Shown: positions 7,494-15,287 of the stretch, one piece after another
How positions within the stretch are numbered: the stretch's first letter is position 1
Layout: every line of letters starts with the position of its first letter
Translations under genes and position numbers: made by a program
Source: Microcystis sp. T1-4
Lineage (GTDB): Bacteria; Cyanobacteriota; Cyanobacteriia; Cyanobacteriales; Microcystaceae
NCBI RefSeq assembly: GCF_000297435.1
Contig: NZ_CAIP01000045.1
Location: 1-27,107, forward strand
DNA length: 27,107 bases
Direction: 5' to 3'
The notes under the pieces: model-generated
What the model saw: the letters and a program-made list of their open reading frames with translations, nothing else
Databases searched by the model: none
Told to the model about the DNA's origin: nothing

Positions 7494-7622
7494 ATGATTG
7501 ATGCTTCCCCCCGTCATCTCGATAATTTTACCAGCGTGATATTCGTGTTTAACCTCGGCAATGGTTTCTAAATCACGATATGCTTCTAAGCTGAGGGTTT
7601 TAGGAAGAGATGAAGTCAACAT
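7494..7622 (-). pseudogene. N-terminal fragment of a Uma2-family (DUF820) endonuclease
   Basis: The first 43 residues, with LSLEAYRDLETIAEVKHEYH and AGKIIEMTGGSINHN, match the start of the PD-(D/E)XK-like Uma2 family abundant in cyanobacteria (typical pattern: EYHDGEIIxMxGGSxxH). The catalytic core that should follow, including the D and ExK motifs, is replaced by ISL3 transposase sequence. The whole chimeric frame (7275-7622, 115 codons) is open, so a fused peptide could be made, but neither half keeps an active site. Confidence 0.75.
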
Positions 7623-7668
7623 TTTTCTAGATTAGAGCCTCTTTTATTCAATCATAACACAATTAATG

Positions 7669-8913
7669 CTAACTATTTAATTCTAATTCCCCTTGGAGAA
7701 AATCAATAAATTGTCTGGCAGTTCTTCCCGATCGCCCATTATGTTGGGTTGCCCATTGTTTGGCACGAAATTCCAAGTCTTCTAGGCTAATTTCTAATTT
7801 AGCTAAAGCGGCCAAATGACGAACTATTTCCAAATATTTTTCTTGATTAGCTGGTTCAAAAGTTAGGGTTAAACCAAAGCGATCACTAAAGGATAATTTT
7901 TCTTGTACTGTGTCCCAATTATGCACTTCATCCCCATCTTTTGGTTGGGGTCGATCGGCAAAAAATTCTCTGACTAAATGTCGGCGGTTAGAAGTGGCAT
8001 AAACTACGACATTTTTCGGTCTAGCGGTGACACTTCCCTCTAAAATAACCTTTAAAGCTTTAAAAGCTTCATCGTCTTCTTCAAAGGATAAATCATCGAC
8101 AAAGATAATAAATTTTTGCGGTAAATCTCGCAGAATTTCCATAATTAATGGTAGGTCTTTTAATTGGGATTTGGCCACTTCAATTAAGCGCAATCCTTGA
8201 CTATGGTATTTTTGCAATAATCCCTTGACTAGAGAGGATTTTCCTGAACCACGGCTGCCATAGAGTAGGACATTTAAAGCGGGATAACCTGCTAATAAAA
8301 ACTCGGTGTTTTTAATCAAGGTTTCCTTGGGCATTTCATAACCGACTATTTCTTGAATCTGCACAGGATCGGGATGAGTAATTCCCTGTAATCGGTCTTC
8401 TTGCCACCTTAAAGCTTGATAACGGGCAAAAATTCCTGTACCACATTGGCGATAATAATCGGCTAAATCTTCGACTAATTCCGTCCAATCTAAACCGGAA
8501 TGTAGAAAACTTTCTAATTTATTATCCACTTCCCAAGCGGGGAAACTGAGAAATTTAATTTGTTCAAAAACTGTCGAATTACTTAAGGTATAAATGCTAG
8601 AATTATAGAGAGATTGCAGGATAGATAAATCCTGTTTCACGCCATTAATTAAAGATTCGGGTAACTCCCAAACACTTTTTTTCTGTACCTGTTGACTAAA
8701 GGGATTATCATCTAATAAAATTTGTTCGACTAGAAAATCATTCCAACTGATATTTTTAGATGCTAAAGCTTGAAACCATTGACCATAGGCTTTGAGAAAA
8801 TCGGCAACATTATCCGTAGATAATAGGGTAATAAATGCCTTGCCAATAGCATTATCAAAAACTCCTTGATACAAAACTAACAAACTGACTTTTTGGTAAA
8901 TTTCAGAGATCAT
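7669..8913 (-). CDS. DUF815-family AAA+ ATPase
   Basis: A 414-residue P-loop ATPase of the DUF815 family (cytosolic, substrate unknown). The N-terminal 190 residues are mainly helical and family-specific. The ATPase core has Walker A GSRGSGKS (219-226), Walker B FIIFVDDLSF (268-277), a sensor-1-like VVVYATSNRRHLV, and near the end the sensor-2-like GRSGRTARQFIDFL. An acidic stretch EEDDEAF follows Walker B, as is usual here. The length is normal and no damage is seen. It is the downstream neighbour of the Ser/Thr kinase on the same strand, 264 bp apart, probably with its own promoter. Confidence 0.9.
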   Translation of the reverse strand: MISEIYQKVSLLVLYQGVFDNAIGKAFITLLSTDNVADFLKAYGQWFQALASKNISWNDFLVEQILLDDNPFSQQVQKKSVWELPESLINGVKQDLSILQSLYNSSIYTLSNSTVFEQIKFLSFPAWEVDNKLESFLHSGLDWTELVEDLADYYRQCGTGIFARYQALRWQEDRLQGITHPDPVQIQEIVGYEMPKETLIKNTEFLLAGYPALNVLLYGSRGSGKSSLVKGLLQKYHSQGLRLIEVAKSQLKDLPLIMEILRDLPQKFIIFVDDLSFEEDDEAFKALKVILEGSVTARPKNVVVYATSNRRHLVREFFADRPQPKDGDEVHNWDTVQEKLSFSDRFGLTLTFEPANQEKYLEIVRHLAALAKLEISLEDLEFRAKQWATQHNGRSGRTARQFIDFLQGELELNS

Positions 8914-9177
8914 TTTTTATTCCCCACTAATAACTAACATTTCACAGCCGCCTTTTTGCCATTCCTAATCCGATTTAATAATTGCCGTCTTCTAGCTGAG
9001 GAAATGTAAATCAGTTATTATTCTATCAAGATAGGGTAATCTCTGCAAGATTAAGGTTAAAAAAGGAAAAATGCCCACCGACTAATTCCTAGGATTTCTT
9101 CAATTGATTCTCAGTTATCTTGATGATGAGGTACAAGGTTTTCGTTTTGGGGAGTCGGGAGAAGATACCCTGTCAGG

Positions 9178-10500
9178 CTACACTTCCTCTTGATGAGAAA
9201 CGTTATATTTAATAAAATTTAACCAATCTTGGATTTCCTGTCCTAACCAGAGACATTCATCCTCCCGGAGATTCTGACCGATAAGATAGTAATTTTTAGC
9301 CGTCCGCAGACGAATCTGATAGTTACCTTCTGTGCCGTTGCTATGGAGAAAAATACCCCATAAATCTTGAGTTTTGAAAGCAAATTTTTTATAGATAAAA
9401 TTGAAGAGTTTATATTTAATTAAAACTTCTTGAGGGGTAAAAATTAATTGCATCTCCCGCAAACAAATAAAACCAATTAGAGCTATAATAAAGGTAAGAA
9501 TCGGGGAGATAAAGATACTGACAGTAAGGACAATCGCCAAAGACCAGAGAGTAGGCCCATCAGAAGGTAGCTTAATTTTGGGGGGTAAATTAATCTCGAA
9601 ATTATCCCGGTGTTTAGCGATACGGATGGAACTGTGGGGAGGTTTTGGTAATTTCTTAGGATCGATTAAACTTGAGGCTTGGCGATGGTAGGGATGTTGG
9701 AGAAATTTCAGAGATTCTCTGGCACTTTTAAACCGCTTTTCTACTGCCATATCGGTCATAGTTTCTAACCAATCGATTAAATCATCATCGATTGTCACCA
9801 GTTGACGAAATTGAATTTTAGACTCGCGGTGGGGCAGTTCTATCGGCACAATTCCCGTCAATAAATGAATTAAAGTCATACCCAAGGCATATAAATCAGA
9901 ACCCGGAACTGCTCGGCCCCAAAATTGTTCTAGGGGTGCATAACCACTCGTCCCCACCACGGTAAAAGTAACTCCTGTCACTGCACCCCTGGACTGGACT
10001 GCGCCAAAATCTACTAAATAAACGTTATTTTCCGAGTTAATAATTAAATTACTAGGTTTAATATCTCGATGTAATACTGGGGGCGATAATTCATGCAAAT
10101 AGATGAGAATTTCGAGAACTTCTTGGGCAATAGTCCGAATTACCGTAGGGGTGAAACGTTGCCCCCTTTCTAAGCGATCGCTTAGGGATTCTCCCGGTAT
10201 ATAATCTTGTACGAGTACAAACCAAGGAATCCCGTCACCTTGATTTTTATCGAGGGAAAAATAATCGCGATAGCGGGGAATACGGGGATGATGGAGAGAA
10301 GCTAAGACGGCTGCCTCTCTTTCAAATAATTTTAATTCTTCCCACTCCATCTGGGGACTAAAAGCGAGGAGTTTAATAATTACCGATTCTTGGGATAATA
10401 TATCGGTAGCTAACCAAGTTTGACGACCGATAGCGGTATTGCCTAGACGTTGTTGCAGTTGGTAACGTTCAGCTAAAAGAGAATCAGAAGTAAAGGTCAT
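9178..10500 (-). CDS. membrane-anchored Ser/Thr protein kinase
   Basis: A 440-residue Hanks-type kinase. The catalytic domain occupies about 12-270: a weak glycine loop (RLGNTAIGRQ), ATP-anchoring K43, E61, catalytic loop HRDIKPSNLI (144-153), DFG 164-166, then GTSGYAPLEQFWG in the activation/P+1 region, the cyanobacterial version of the APE motif. A linker with PKKLPKPP leads to a hydrophobic hairpin (318-346, LAIVLTVSIFISPILTF onward) that should embed in the membrane, followed by a roughly 90-residue C-terminal domain of unknown role. The glycine loop has N and A where most kinases have glycines, so ATP affinity may be unusual, but the catalytic residues are all present. No partner phosphatase is nearby. 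Confidence 0.93.
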   Translation of the reverse strand: MTFTSDSLLAERYQLQQRLGNTAIGRQTWLATDILSQESVIIKLLAFSPQMEWEELKLFEREAAVLASLHHPRIPRYRDYFSLDKNQGDGIPWFVLVQDYIPGESLSDRLERGQRFTPTVIRTIAQEVLEILIYLHELSPPVLHRDIKPSNLIINSENNVYLVDFGAVQSRGAVTGVTFTVVGTSGYAPLEQFWGRAVPGSDLYALGMTLIHLLTGIVPIELPHRESKIQFRQLVTIDDDLIDWLETMTDMAVEKRFKSARESLKFLQHPYHRQASSLIDPKKLPKPPHSSIRIAKHRDNFEINLPPKIKLPSDGPTLWSLAIVLTVSIFISPILTFIIALIGFICLREMQLIFTPQEVLIKYKLFNFIYKKFAFKTQDLWGIFLHSNGTEGNYQIRLRTAKNYYLIGQNLREDECLWLGQEIQDWLNFIKYNVSHQEEV

Positions 10501-10518
10501 AGTGGCTTTTCCCTTATT

Positions 10519-10773
10519 TAGGGTCTGCTGAAAAAGTTTTTCGTGGGGACAGGGTGTGGGAAGTGGGGTATAGGAATTATAAATTATGAATTATGAATTG
10601 GGGTGTGGGGTGTGGGAAGTGGGAAGTGGGAAGTGGGAAGTGGGAAGTGGGGGAATTTCAACTAAAACCCTAAAACCCTAAAACCCTAACACCCTAAACC
10701 CCTATCACCCTGCCTCCTGACGACCGGCTACTGACTCCTAACCCCACCAACAAACTTTTTGCCGCAAACCCTA
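10519..10773. mobile_element. inverted-repeat element family C (255 bp) carrying STRR arrays
   Basis: The left end TAGGGTCTGCTGAAAAAG (from 10519) and the right end, in reverse complement TAGGGTTTGCGGCAAAAAG (from 10773), make imperfect inverted repeats extending about 32 bp to GTGGGG. ATT flanks both tips and may be a 3-bp target duplication. The interior holds AATTATG heptamers (10575-10599), GTGGGAA heptamers (about 10612-10650) and an 8-bp AAAACCCT run (about 10668-10706). Its right tip is the TAG stop codon of the aspartoacylase-like gene. It fills nearly the entire gap between that gene and the kinase. Confidence 0.6.
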
Positions 10774-11664
10774 ATTAACATCGATTTGTTTTTTTGCTGT
10801 CCAACAAAGGGCGATTCCTTTTTCTTTATAGGAAGATTCTCCAACAAAGATAGGATATAATGTAGATTCCCCACGATAGATAATTTCTTGACCATCAAAT
10901 GTTAGAAAAATCGGTTGATTGGGTTGAATTGCCTGATAATCTCGTTGGAGAATCTGAGGATGTAACATGGCTTTAATTTCACCCTGTTTATCCCTAGGAT
11001 AATCGATCGAGCCTAAACGTTGGTAAACTGTTAGGGATTCGCCGAAAGTATCGAGACGGGCAGCCAGATAATTTTCCTGTTCGATATAGTCTAGGATTTG
11101 ATAGATGAGTGTTTCGGTTTGACGAAAAAGATAGGGACAGATGACACCGTGGTTAACCGGACCGATTTCTAGGGTAAAAGCTAGGGGACAAATTCCTTTA
11201 AGAAAATGATTTTCTTCCTCGCTGACGGGATGATAAATTAAGCGCACATCAGGGTTAATTTTAGTTAGATAGGTAAAGAGTTTTAATAGCCAAGGATGGG
11301 GGTTAGAATAAATAATCGCCAGCATCATGTTAGATGTGGTGCTGTGAATATCGATTAATAAATCAATGGATTTTTCTCGGATTTGTTGATAGATATCTTT
11401 CGCTATTAGTTGCTCGTATTGCTGATAATTAGGATTGGCTAAATCTGCTCGGTTAAAACAACGATTTAAATCCGTATCGACATATCTAACCCGTTGCTTT
11501 AGGGCCAAGGGGTTAGCGATGAGAGTGTGGGATTGAAAACTGCTGCGGGCCAGGAGATTAGCTGAGTTTTGCAGGTATTTAACCAGATAAGCGGGAGTTA
11601 GTTCATTGCCATGCACACCGGCAATTAAAGCCAGATTTTTAATAGTAGTTTTCTGCTCGATCAT
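10771..11664 (-). CDS. aspartoacylase-type zinc carboxypeptidase-fold amidohydrolase
   Basis: A 297-residue member of the AspA/AstE family (N-acyl amino acid deacylation, cytosolic). Zinc ligands are visible as H18 and E21 in AGVHGNELTPAYLV and H107 in LIDIHSTTSNM; substrate-binding DLNRCF lies at 65-70, and the catalytic Glu is E166 in FTLEIGPVNHG. The length matches the cyanobacterial aspartoacylase subgroup. The true substrate (N-acetylaspartate or another N-acyl amino acid) is not fixed by sequence. The stop codon TAG lies at the extreme tip of the family C element, so the present C-terminus (QIDVN) may have been set by that insertion. Start ATG 11664 follows an A/T-rich leader. Confidence 0.88.
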   Translation of the reverse strand: MIEQKTTIKNLALIAGVHGNELTPAYLVKYLQNSANLLARSSFQSHTLIANPLALKQRVRYVDTDLNRCFNRADLANPNYQQYEQLIAKDIYQQIREKSIDLLIDIHSTTSNMMLAIIYSNPHPWLLKLFTYLTKINPDVRLIYHPVSEEENHFLKGICPLAFTLEIGPVNHGVICPYLFRQTETLIYQILDYIEQENYLAARLDTFGESLTVYQRLGSIDYPRDKQGEIKAMLHPQILQRDYQAIQPNQPIFLTFDGQEIIYRGESTLYPIFVGESSYKEKGIALCWTAKKQIDVN

Positions 11665-11696
11665 TTTTTATAAGTTTTGAGAAGTGGTAATTATTT

Positions 11697-11860
11697 ATGG
11701 TTTGCGGCAAAAAGTTTGTTGGTGGGGTTAAGAGACAGTTATCAGTTATCAGTTATCAGTTATCAGTTATCAGTTATCAGTTCACTGAGAAAACTCCCCA
11801 CACCCCACACCCCAATTCATAATTCATAATTCATAATTCATAATTTATAATTCCTACACC
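11697..11860. repeat. solo family C end plus two STRR arrays
   Basis: TATGGTTTGCGGCAAAAAG at 11697 onward, up to GGTGGGGTT, matches the right-hand end of the 10519-10773 element. It is followed by six perfect CAGTTAT heptamers (11736-11777), a CACCCCACACCCC stretch and five or more AATTCAT heptamers (11814-11859). No matching opposite end is found before ccsA; a GGGTGGGTTGGTAAACCTG-like intergenic word lies at about 11870-11905 in reverse orientation. This is either a truncated copy of the family C element or a solo end that attracts array growth. Confidence 0.55.
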
Positions 11861-11910
11861 CTCTTTCAAGTCAGGAGGGGCAGGTTTACCAACCCACCCC
11901 TATAACCGAT

Positions 11911-12897
11911 TTAGAAAAACCAGCCGTAGGAATGAAGACCTTTACCTAAAAGATTCACCCCTAAATAACATACCCAAACCACAACAAAACCGCTGGCTGC
12001 TAGAATAGCCGGTTTTCTTCCCTGCCATCCCCGGGTAATGCGGGCATGGAGATAAGCGGCAAACACTAACCAAGTGATTAGCGCCCAAGTTTCTTTCGGA
12101 TCCCAACTCCAATAGGAACCCCAAGCTTCATTCGCCCAAACCGCCCCGGCGATGATACCGATAGTGAGAAGGGGAAAACCGAGACCGATGACCCGATAAC
12201 TGATATTATCGAGGGTTTCCGCCAAGCTAAGACGTTGGGGCGAAAGGGTCGTCATCGCTGTTAAGGTGGGAGTTAAAAGGGCGGTTGGGCCACCGTTAGC
12301 CGTTTCCAGGAAAATTGGCGCAGAAAGAGTGGTAGATAACTTATTTTGCAGACGATAGGCCCCCGTACCCACGGAACTGCCTTTTAACTCGATATTTTGA
12401 CCTCTAGTGACGATCAAAAAAGCGATCGCCATCAGGGAACCCACCATCAAAGCAGCATAACTTAACATCATGACGCTAACGTGCATCATCAGCCAATTCG
12501 ATTTTAAAGCTGGAACCAAGGGCGCCGAAGTTTGCATTTCCCCGGGTAAGGACAAAGTGGCAAAAGCAGTAATCCCCATGGCTACAGGAGTCGTCACCAC
12601 CCCCACCAGGCGACTGCGGCTAGTGTACTCAGCAATTAAATGAACCGCAGTTACACCCCAAGCGAGAAAGAATAAAGATTCGTAAAGATTGCTGATGGGG
12701 AAATAACCCGCTTCTAACCAGCGCGCCCCCAATAAAGCGGCGATGCAGAGGTTAGCGATGGCCACTCCCGTGCTGCCCAGGCCCTGCAACAAAGGTATGC
12801 TGGGAAAGGCTGCCCCGGCCCAATAAACCAGCATGGTTAAAAACAGGACTAAAAAAGAAGTGTTATCGAGAAAGTTCTCTAAGCTAACTAAATTCAT
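11911..12897 (-). CDS. ccsA: cytochrome c biogenesis protein CcsA (ResC/CcsB type, system II)
   Basis: Integral membrane haem handling/ligation protein of system II cytochrome c maturation, acting with Ccs1/ResB to attach haem to apocytochromes in the thylakoid lumen or periplasm. It has 328 residues. The haem-binding tryptophan-rich WWD-type motif WGSYWSWDPKETWALITWL sits at 257-275, followed by HARITRGW. Conserved His residues in the flanking helices (LMMHVSVMMLSYAALMVGS and LHSYGWFF) fit the family's axial ligands. About eight membrane segments are apparent. It is divergent from ftsH. A redox partner of the same pathway, a TxlA/HCF164-like thioredoxin, is encoded 4 kb away. Confidence 0.95.
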   Translation of the reverse strand: MNLVSLENFLDNTSFLVLFLTMLVYWAGAAFPSIPLLQGLGSTGVAIANLCIAALLGARWLEAGYFPISNLYESLFFLAWGVTAVHLIAEYTSRSRLVGVVTTPVAMGITAFATLSLPGEMQTSAPLVPALKSNWLMMHVSVMMLSYAALMVGSLMAIAFLIVTRGQNIELKGSSVGTGAYRLQNKLSTTLSAPIFLETANGGPTALLTPTLTAMTTLSPQRLSLAETLDNISYRVIGLGFPLLTIGIIAGAVWANEAWGSYWSWDPKETWALITWLVFAAYLHARITRGWQGRKPAILAASGFVVVWVCYLGVNLLGKGLHSYGWFF

Positions 12898-12976
12898 GGG
12901 ATTTCTCTCGTTTGTCGCTCGCTACCAAGTATTCCATCCTCTATCCTATCCCATCGGTAAGGCGATCAAGACAGGG

Positions 12977-13079
12977 AATTGTTAGTATGAACTTTGTATT
13001 TTCACTCTCACCTACCCTAAAAATTAGGTAATTATTGGTATCAACTTTGTATTTTCACTGTGACCTACCCTAAAAATTA
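12977..13079. repeat. 53-bp tandem duplication ending at the ftsH start
   Basis: Two head-to-tail copies, 12977-13029 and 13030-13079. Both contain AACTTTGTATTTTCACT and ACCTACCCTAAAAATTA, with only about five differences over the first 50 bases. The last A of the second copy is the first base of the ftsH ATG; at the matching place the first copy reads TTAGG, so it has no start codon. The duplication occupies the promoter/leader of ftsH, so it may double a promoter, operator or leader element. No ribosome-binding site is visible in either copy. Confidence 0.85.
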
Positions 13080-15043
13080 TGGCTAATCAAGAAGATAATA
13101 AATTTTCCTGGTCGCGGTTGCCGCGGTTAGGCAAAATTCTGCTTATTTGTTCCGGTGTTGCCGCTTTAGGCTATTTTCTTATCCCTCGTCCCTCAGAATT
13201 GTCCAATATTCCCCTCGAACCCTACAGCGAATTTATCAGTAGAGTGGAACGGGGCGACATCAGTAGGGTCAGAATTGGCAATCAAGTCATCTATTATCAA
13301 TTAAAAAATCCTTTAGAATCCCTGCCTATTCCGGGTAATCCCCCCGTTAATCCCCCGGAATCAAGTAACCCCCTTTACGGTGATTCTGGTTCTCTGGACA
13401 ACAAACCAAGCAGTAATCTAGTCCCCGCACGAGTTTTTGCCACGATTCCAGTCTATAACCCCCAATTACCCCAACTATTACAGCAAAAAGGCGTAATCTT
13501 CGAGGCGATTCCCGTGGCCGAAAACAGTTGGATCAGCACTCTCCTCGCTTGGGTGGTTCCTCCCTTAATTTTAGTCGCCGCCATGCAGTTTCTGTTGTAT
13601 CGCAACGATGACACGCGTAAATCGCTGCTTTTTAACAAAAATCTCGCTAAAGTTTACGGAGACAACGAAAAATATCCGATTACCTTCACTGATGTGGCCG
13701 GGGCCGAGGAAGCAAAAACCGAGTTAAAGGAAATTGTCGAATTTCTCAAGGATGCCGAGCGCTTTAATAAAATTGGGGCGCGTATTCCTAAGGGTGTTCT
13801 CTTAGTCGGACCGCCTGGGACGGGGAAAACTCTCTTAGCAAAAGCGGTCGCGGGAGAAGCGGGAGTGACTTTTTTTAGCATTTCGGCCTCGGAATTCGTG
13901 GAGTTATTTGTCGGGACCGGGGCAGCCCGGGTGCGGGATCTATTTGCCCAAGCGAAGAAAAATGCCCCTAGCATCATTTTTATTGATGAATTGGACGCGA
14001 TCGGTAAATCGAGAAGTTCGGGATCGGGAACTAGCGGCAGTAATGATGAGCGCGAGCAGACTTTAAACCAACTTTTGACAGAAATGGACGGTTTTAGTCC
14101 CAAAGAAGCCGTAGTCATCGTTTTATCCGCCACCAATCGCCCAGAGACTCTTGATGCCGCTTTATTGCGTCCGGGGCGCTTTGATCGCCAAGTTCTGGTG
14201 GATCGTCCCGATTTAGCGGGACGATTGGCAATTTTGCAAATATACGCCCAACGAGTCCAGATGGGTGAAGATGTTAACCTCAAAGCGATCGCCACCCAAA
14301 CCCCCGGTTTTGCCGGGGCCGATTTAGCCAACCTCGTCAATGAGGCTGCTCTCTTGGCTGCCCGTAATAATCGGGAAAAAGTCAGTCAAATTGATTTTAA
14401 AGAAGCGATCGAAAGAGTTATCGCTGGCTTAGAAAAGAAAAGTCGCGTTTTATCGGAAAAAGAAAAGAAAATCGTCGCTTATCACGAAGTTGGCCATGCT
14501 TTAGTCGGCGCTGTCATGCCGGGAGGTGGTCGGGTGGAGAAAATTTCCATCGTTCCCCGGGGTTTATCCGCTTTGGGTTATACCCTGAAAATTCCCACGG
14601 AAGACCGTTTTTTGATGACAGAAACCGAATTTAAAGAACAAATTACTATGTTATTGGGCGGTCGGGCTGCTGAAGAATTAATCTTTGGCAGTGTCACTAA
14701 TGGCGCTTCCGATGATTTACAAAGGGCGACGGATATTGCGGAAAGAATGGTGACAATTTATGGTATGAGTAAATCCCTAGGACCCCTAGCCTACGATAAA
14801 ACAGGACAGGCTAATTTTTTAGGTAATAATCAGGGTAGTCCCCGCCGTTCGATCGGGGAAAATACGGCCAAAGTGATCGATGAAGAAGTTAAACAAATTA
14901 TCGACGCTAGTTACCAAAAAGCCCTAGCAATTCTCAGTCACAACCGCAATTTATTAGAGTCCATTACTGCTAATCTTTTGACCACGGAAGTAATCGAAGG
15001 AGAAGAATTGCAAGAGGTATTAAATCAAGCGCAAATGGTCTGA
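13079..15043 (+). CDS. ftsH: FtsH-family membrane AAA+ zinc metalloprotease
   Basis: ATP-driven membrane-bound protease (M41) that in cyanobacteria degrades damaged photosystem and other membrane proteins as a homo- or hetero-hexamer. It has 654 residues: TM1 at about 17-36, a lumenal domain, TM2 at about 152-173 (WISTLLAWVVPPLILVAAM), and an AAA domain with Walker A GPPGTGKT (244-251), pore loop FVG (277-279), Walker B IIFIDELD (299-306) and the second region of homology ending RPGRFDR (364-370). The zinc site HEVGH is at 469-473, with the third ligand in NGASDDLQRAT (about D546). The lumenal domain carries a Pro/Ser/Asn-rich loop (about 79-113). Most cyanobacteria have four FtsH paralogues; which one this is cannot be fixed here. 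The start lacks a Shine-Dalgarno. Confidence 0.95.
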   Translation: MANQEDNKFSWSRLPRLGKILLICSGVAALGYFLIPRPSELSNIPLEPYSEFISRVERGDISRVRIGNQVIYYQLKNPLESLPIPGNPPVNPPESSNPLYGDSGSLDNKPSSNLVPARVFATIPVYNPQLPQLLQQKGVIFEAIPVAENSWISTLLAWVVPPLILVAAMQFLLYRNDDTRKSLLFNKNLAKVYGDNEKYPITFTDVAGAEEAKTELKEIVEFLKDAERFNKIGARIPKGVLLVGPPGTGKTLLAKAVAGEAGVTFFSISASEFVELFVGTGAARVRDLFAQAKKNAPSIIFIDELDAIGKSRSSGSGTSGSNDEREQTLNQLLTEMDGFSPKEAVVIVLSATNRPETLDAALLRPGRFDRQVLVDRPDLAGRLAILQIYAQRVQMGEDVNLKAIATQTPGFAGADLANLVNEAALLAARNNREKVSQIDFKEAIERVIAGLEKKSRVLSEKEKKIVAYHEVGHALVGAVMPGGGRVEKISIVPRGLSALGYTLKIPTEDRFLMTETEFKEQITMLLGGRAAEELIFGSVTNGASDDLQRATDIAERMVTIYGMSKSLGPLAYDKTGQANFLGNNQGSPRRSIGENTAKVIDEEVKQIIDASYQKALAILSHNRNLLESITANLLTTEVIEGEELQEVLNQAQMV

Positions 15044-15056
15044 TCAATCCCCATAA

Positions 15057-15271
15057 ATAGGGTCTGCTGAAAAAGTTTTTCGTGGGGAAGTGGGGTGTGG
15101 GGTGTGGGGAAGTGGGGAAGTGGGGAAGTGGGGAAGTGGGGAGAACAAAGCTGCCTTTTGCCTTTTGCCTTTTGCCTTTTGCCTTTTGCCTTTTGCCTTT
15201 TGCCTTTTGCCTTTTGCCTTTTGCCTTTTGCCTTTTGCCTCTCCTCATAACTAGGGTTTGCTGAATAAATA
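15057..15271. repeat. family C end, GTGGGGAA run and (GCCTTTT)n array
   Basis: Twelve bases after the ftsH stop, TAGGGTCTGCTGAAAAAG and TTTTTCGTGGGG (from about 15058) match the left end of the 10519-10773 element almost exactly. It runs into 8-bp GTGGGGAA repeats (about 15104-15142), then twelve perfect GCCTTTT heptamers plus GCCT (15153-15240). TAGGGTTTGCTGAATAAA at 15252-15269 repeats the end motif in direct, not inverted, orientation. An apparent minus-strand frame of KGKRQKA repeats here is an artefact of the array. Confidence 0.7.
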
Positions 15272-15287
15272 ATCGAGAATATCTAAC

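Noticed and set aside
9060..9190. Short plus-strand frame with LQLILSYLDDEVQGFRFGES between the DUF815 and kinase genes
   Set aside because: Only about 35 codons, begins directly after a stop with no start signal and overlaps the kinase 3' end; not enough to call a gene.
10668..10706. CCCTAAAA-like repeats resembling eukaryotic telomeric sequence
   Set aside because: Only a few imperfect 8-bp units inside an intergenic element rich in other simple repeats; coincidence of a low-complexity motif.
13654..14340. Long open frame on the strand opposite ftsH
   Set aside because: It lies wholly antisense to the AAA domain of ftsH, with Arg/Ser/Pro-rich content typical of a shadow frame.
14970..15248. 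Minus-strand frame encoding KGKRQKA repeats, like a small basic repeat protein
   Set aside because: It is purely the translation of the (GCCTTTT)n array plus the ftsH 3' end; no start signal and no support outside the repeat.
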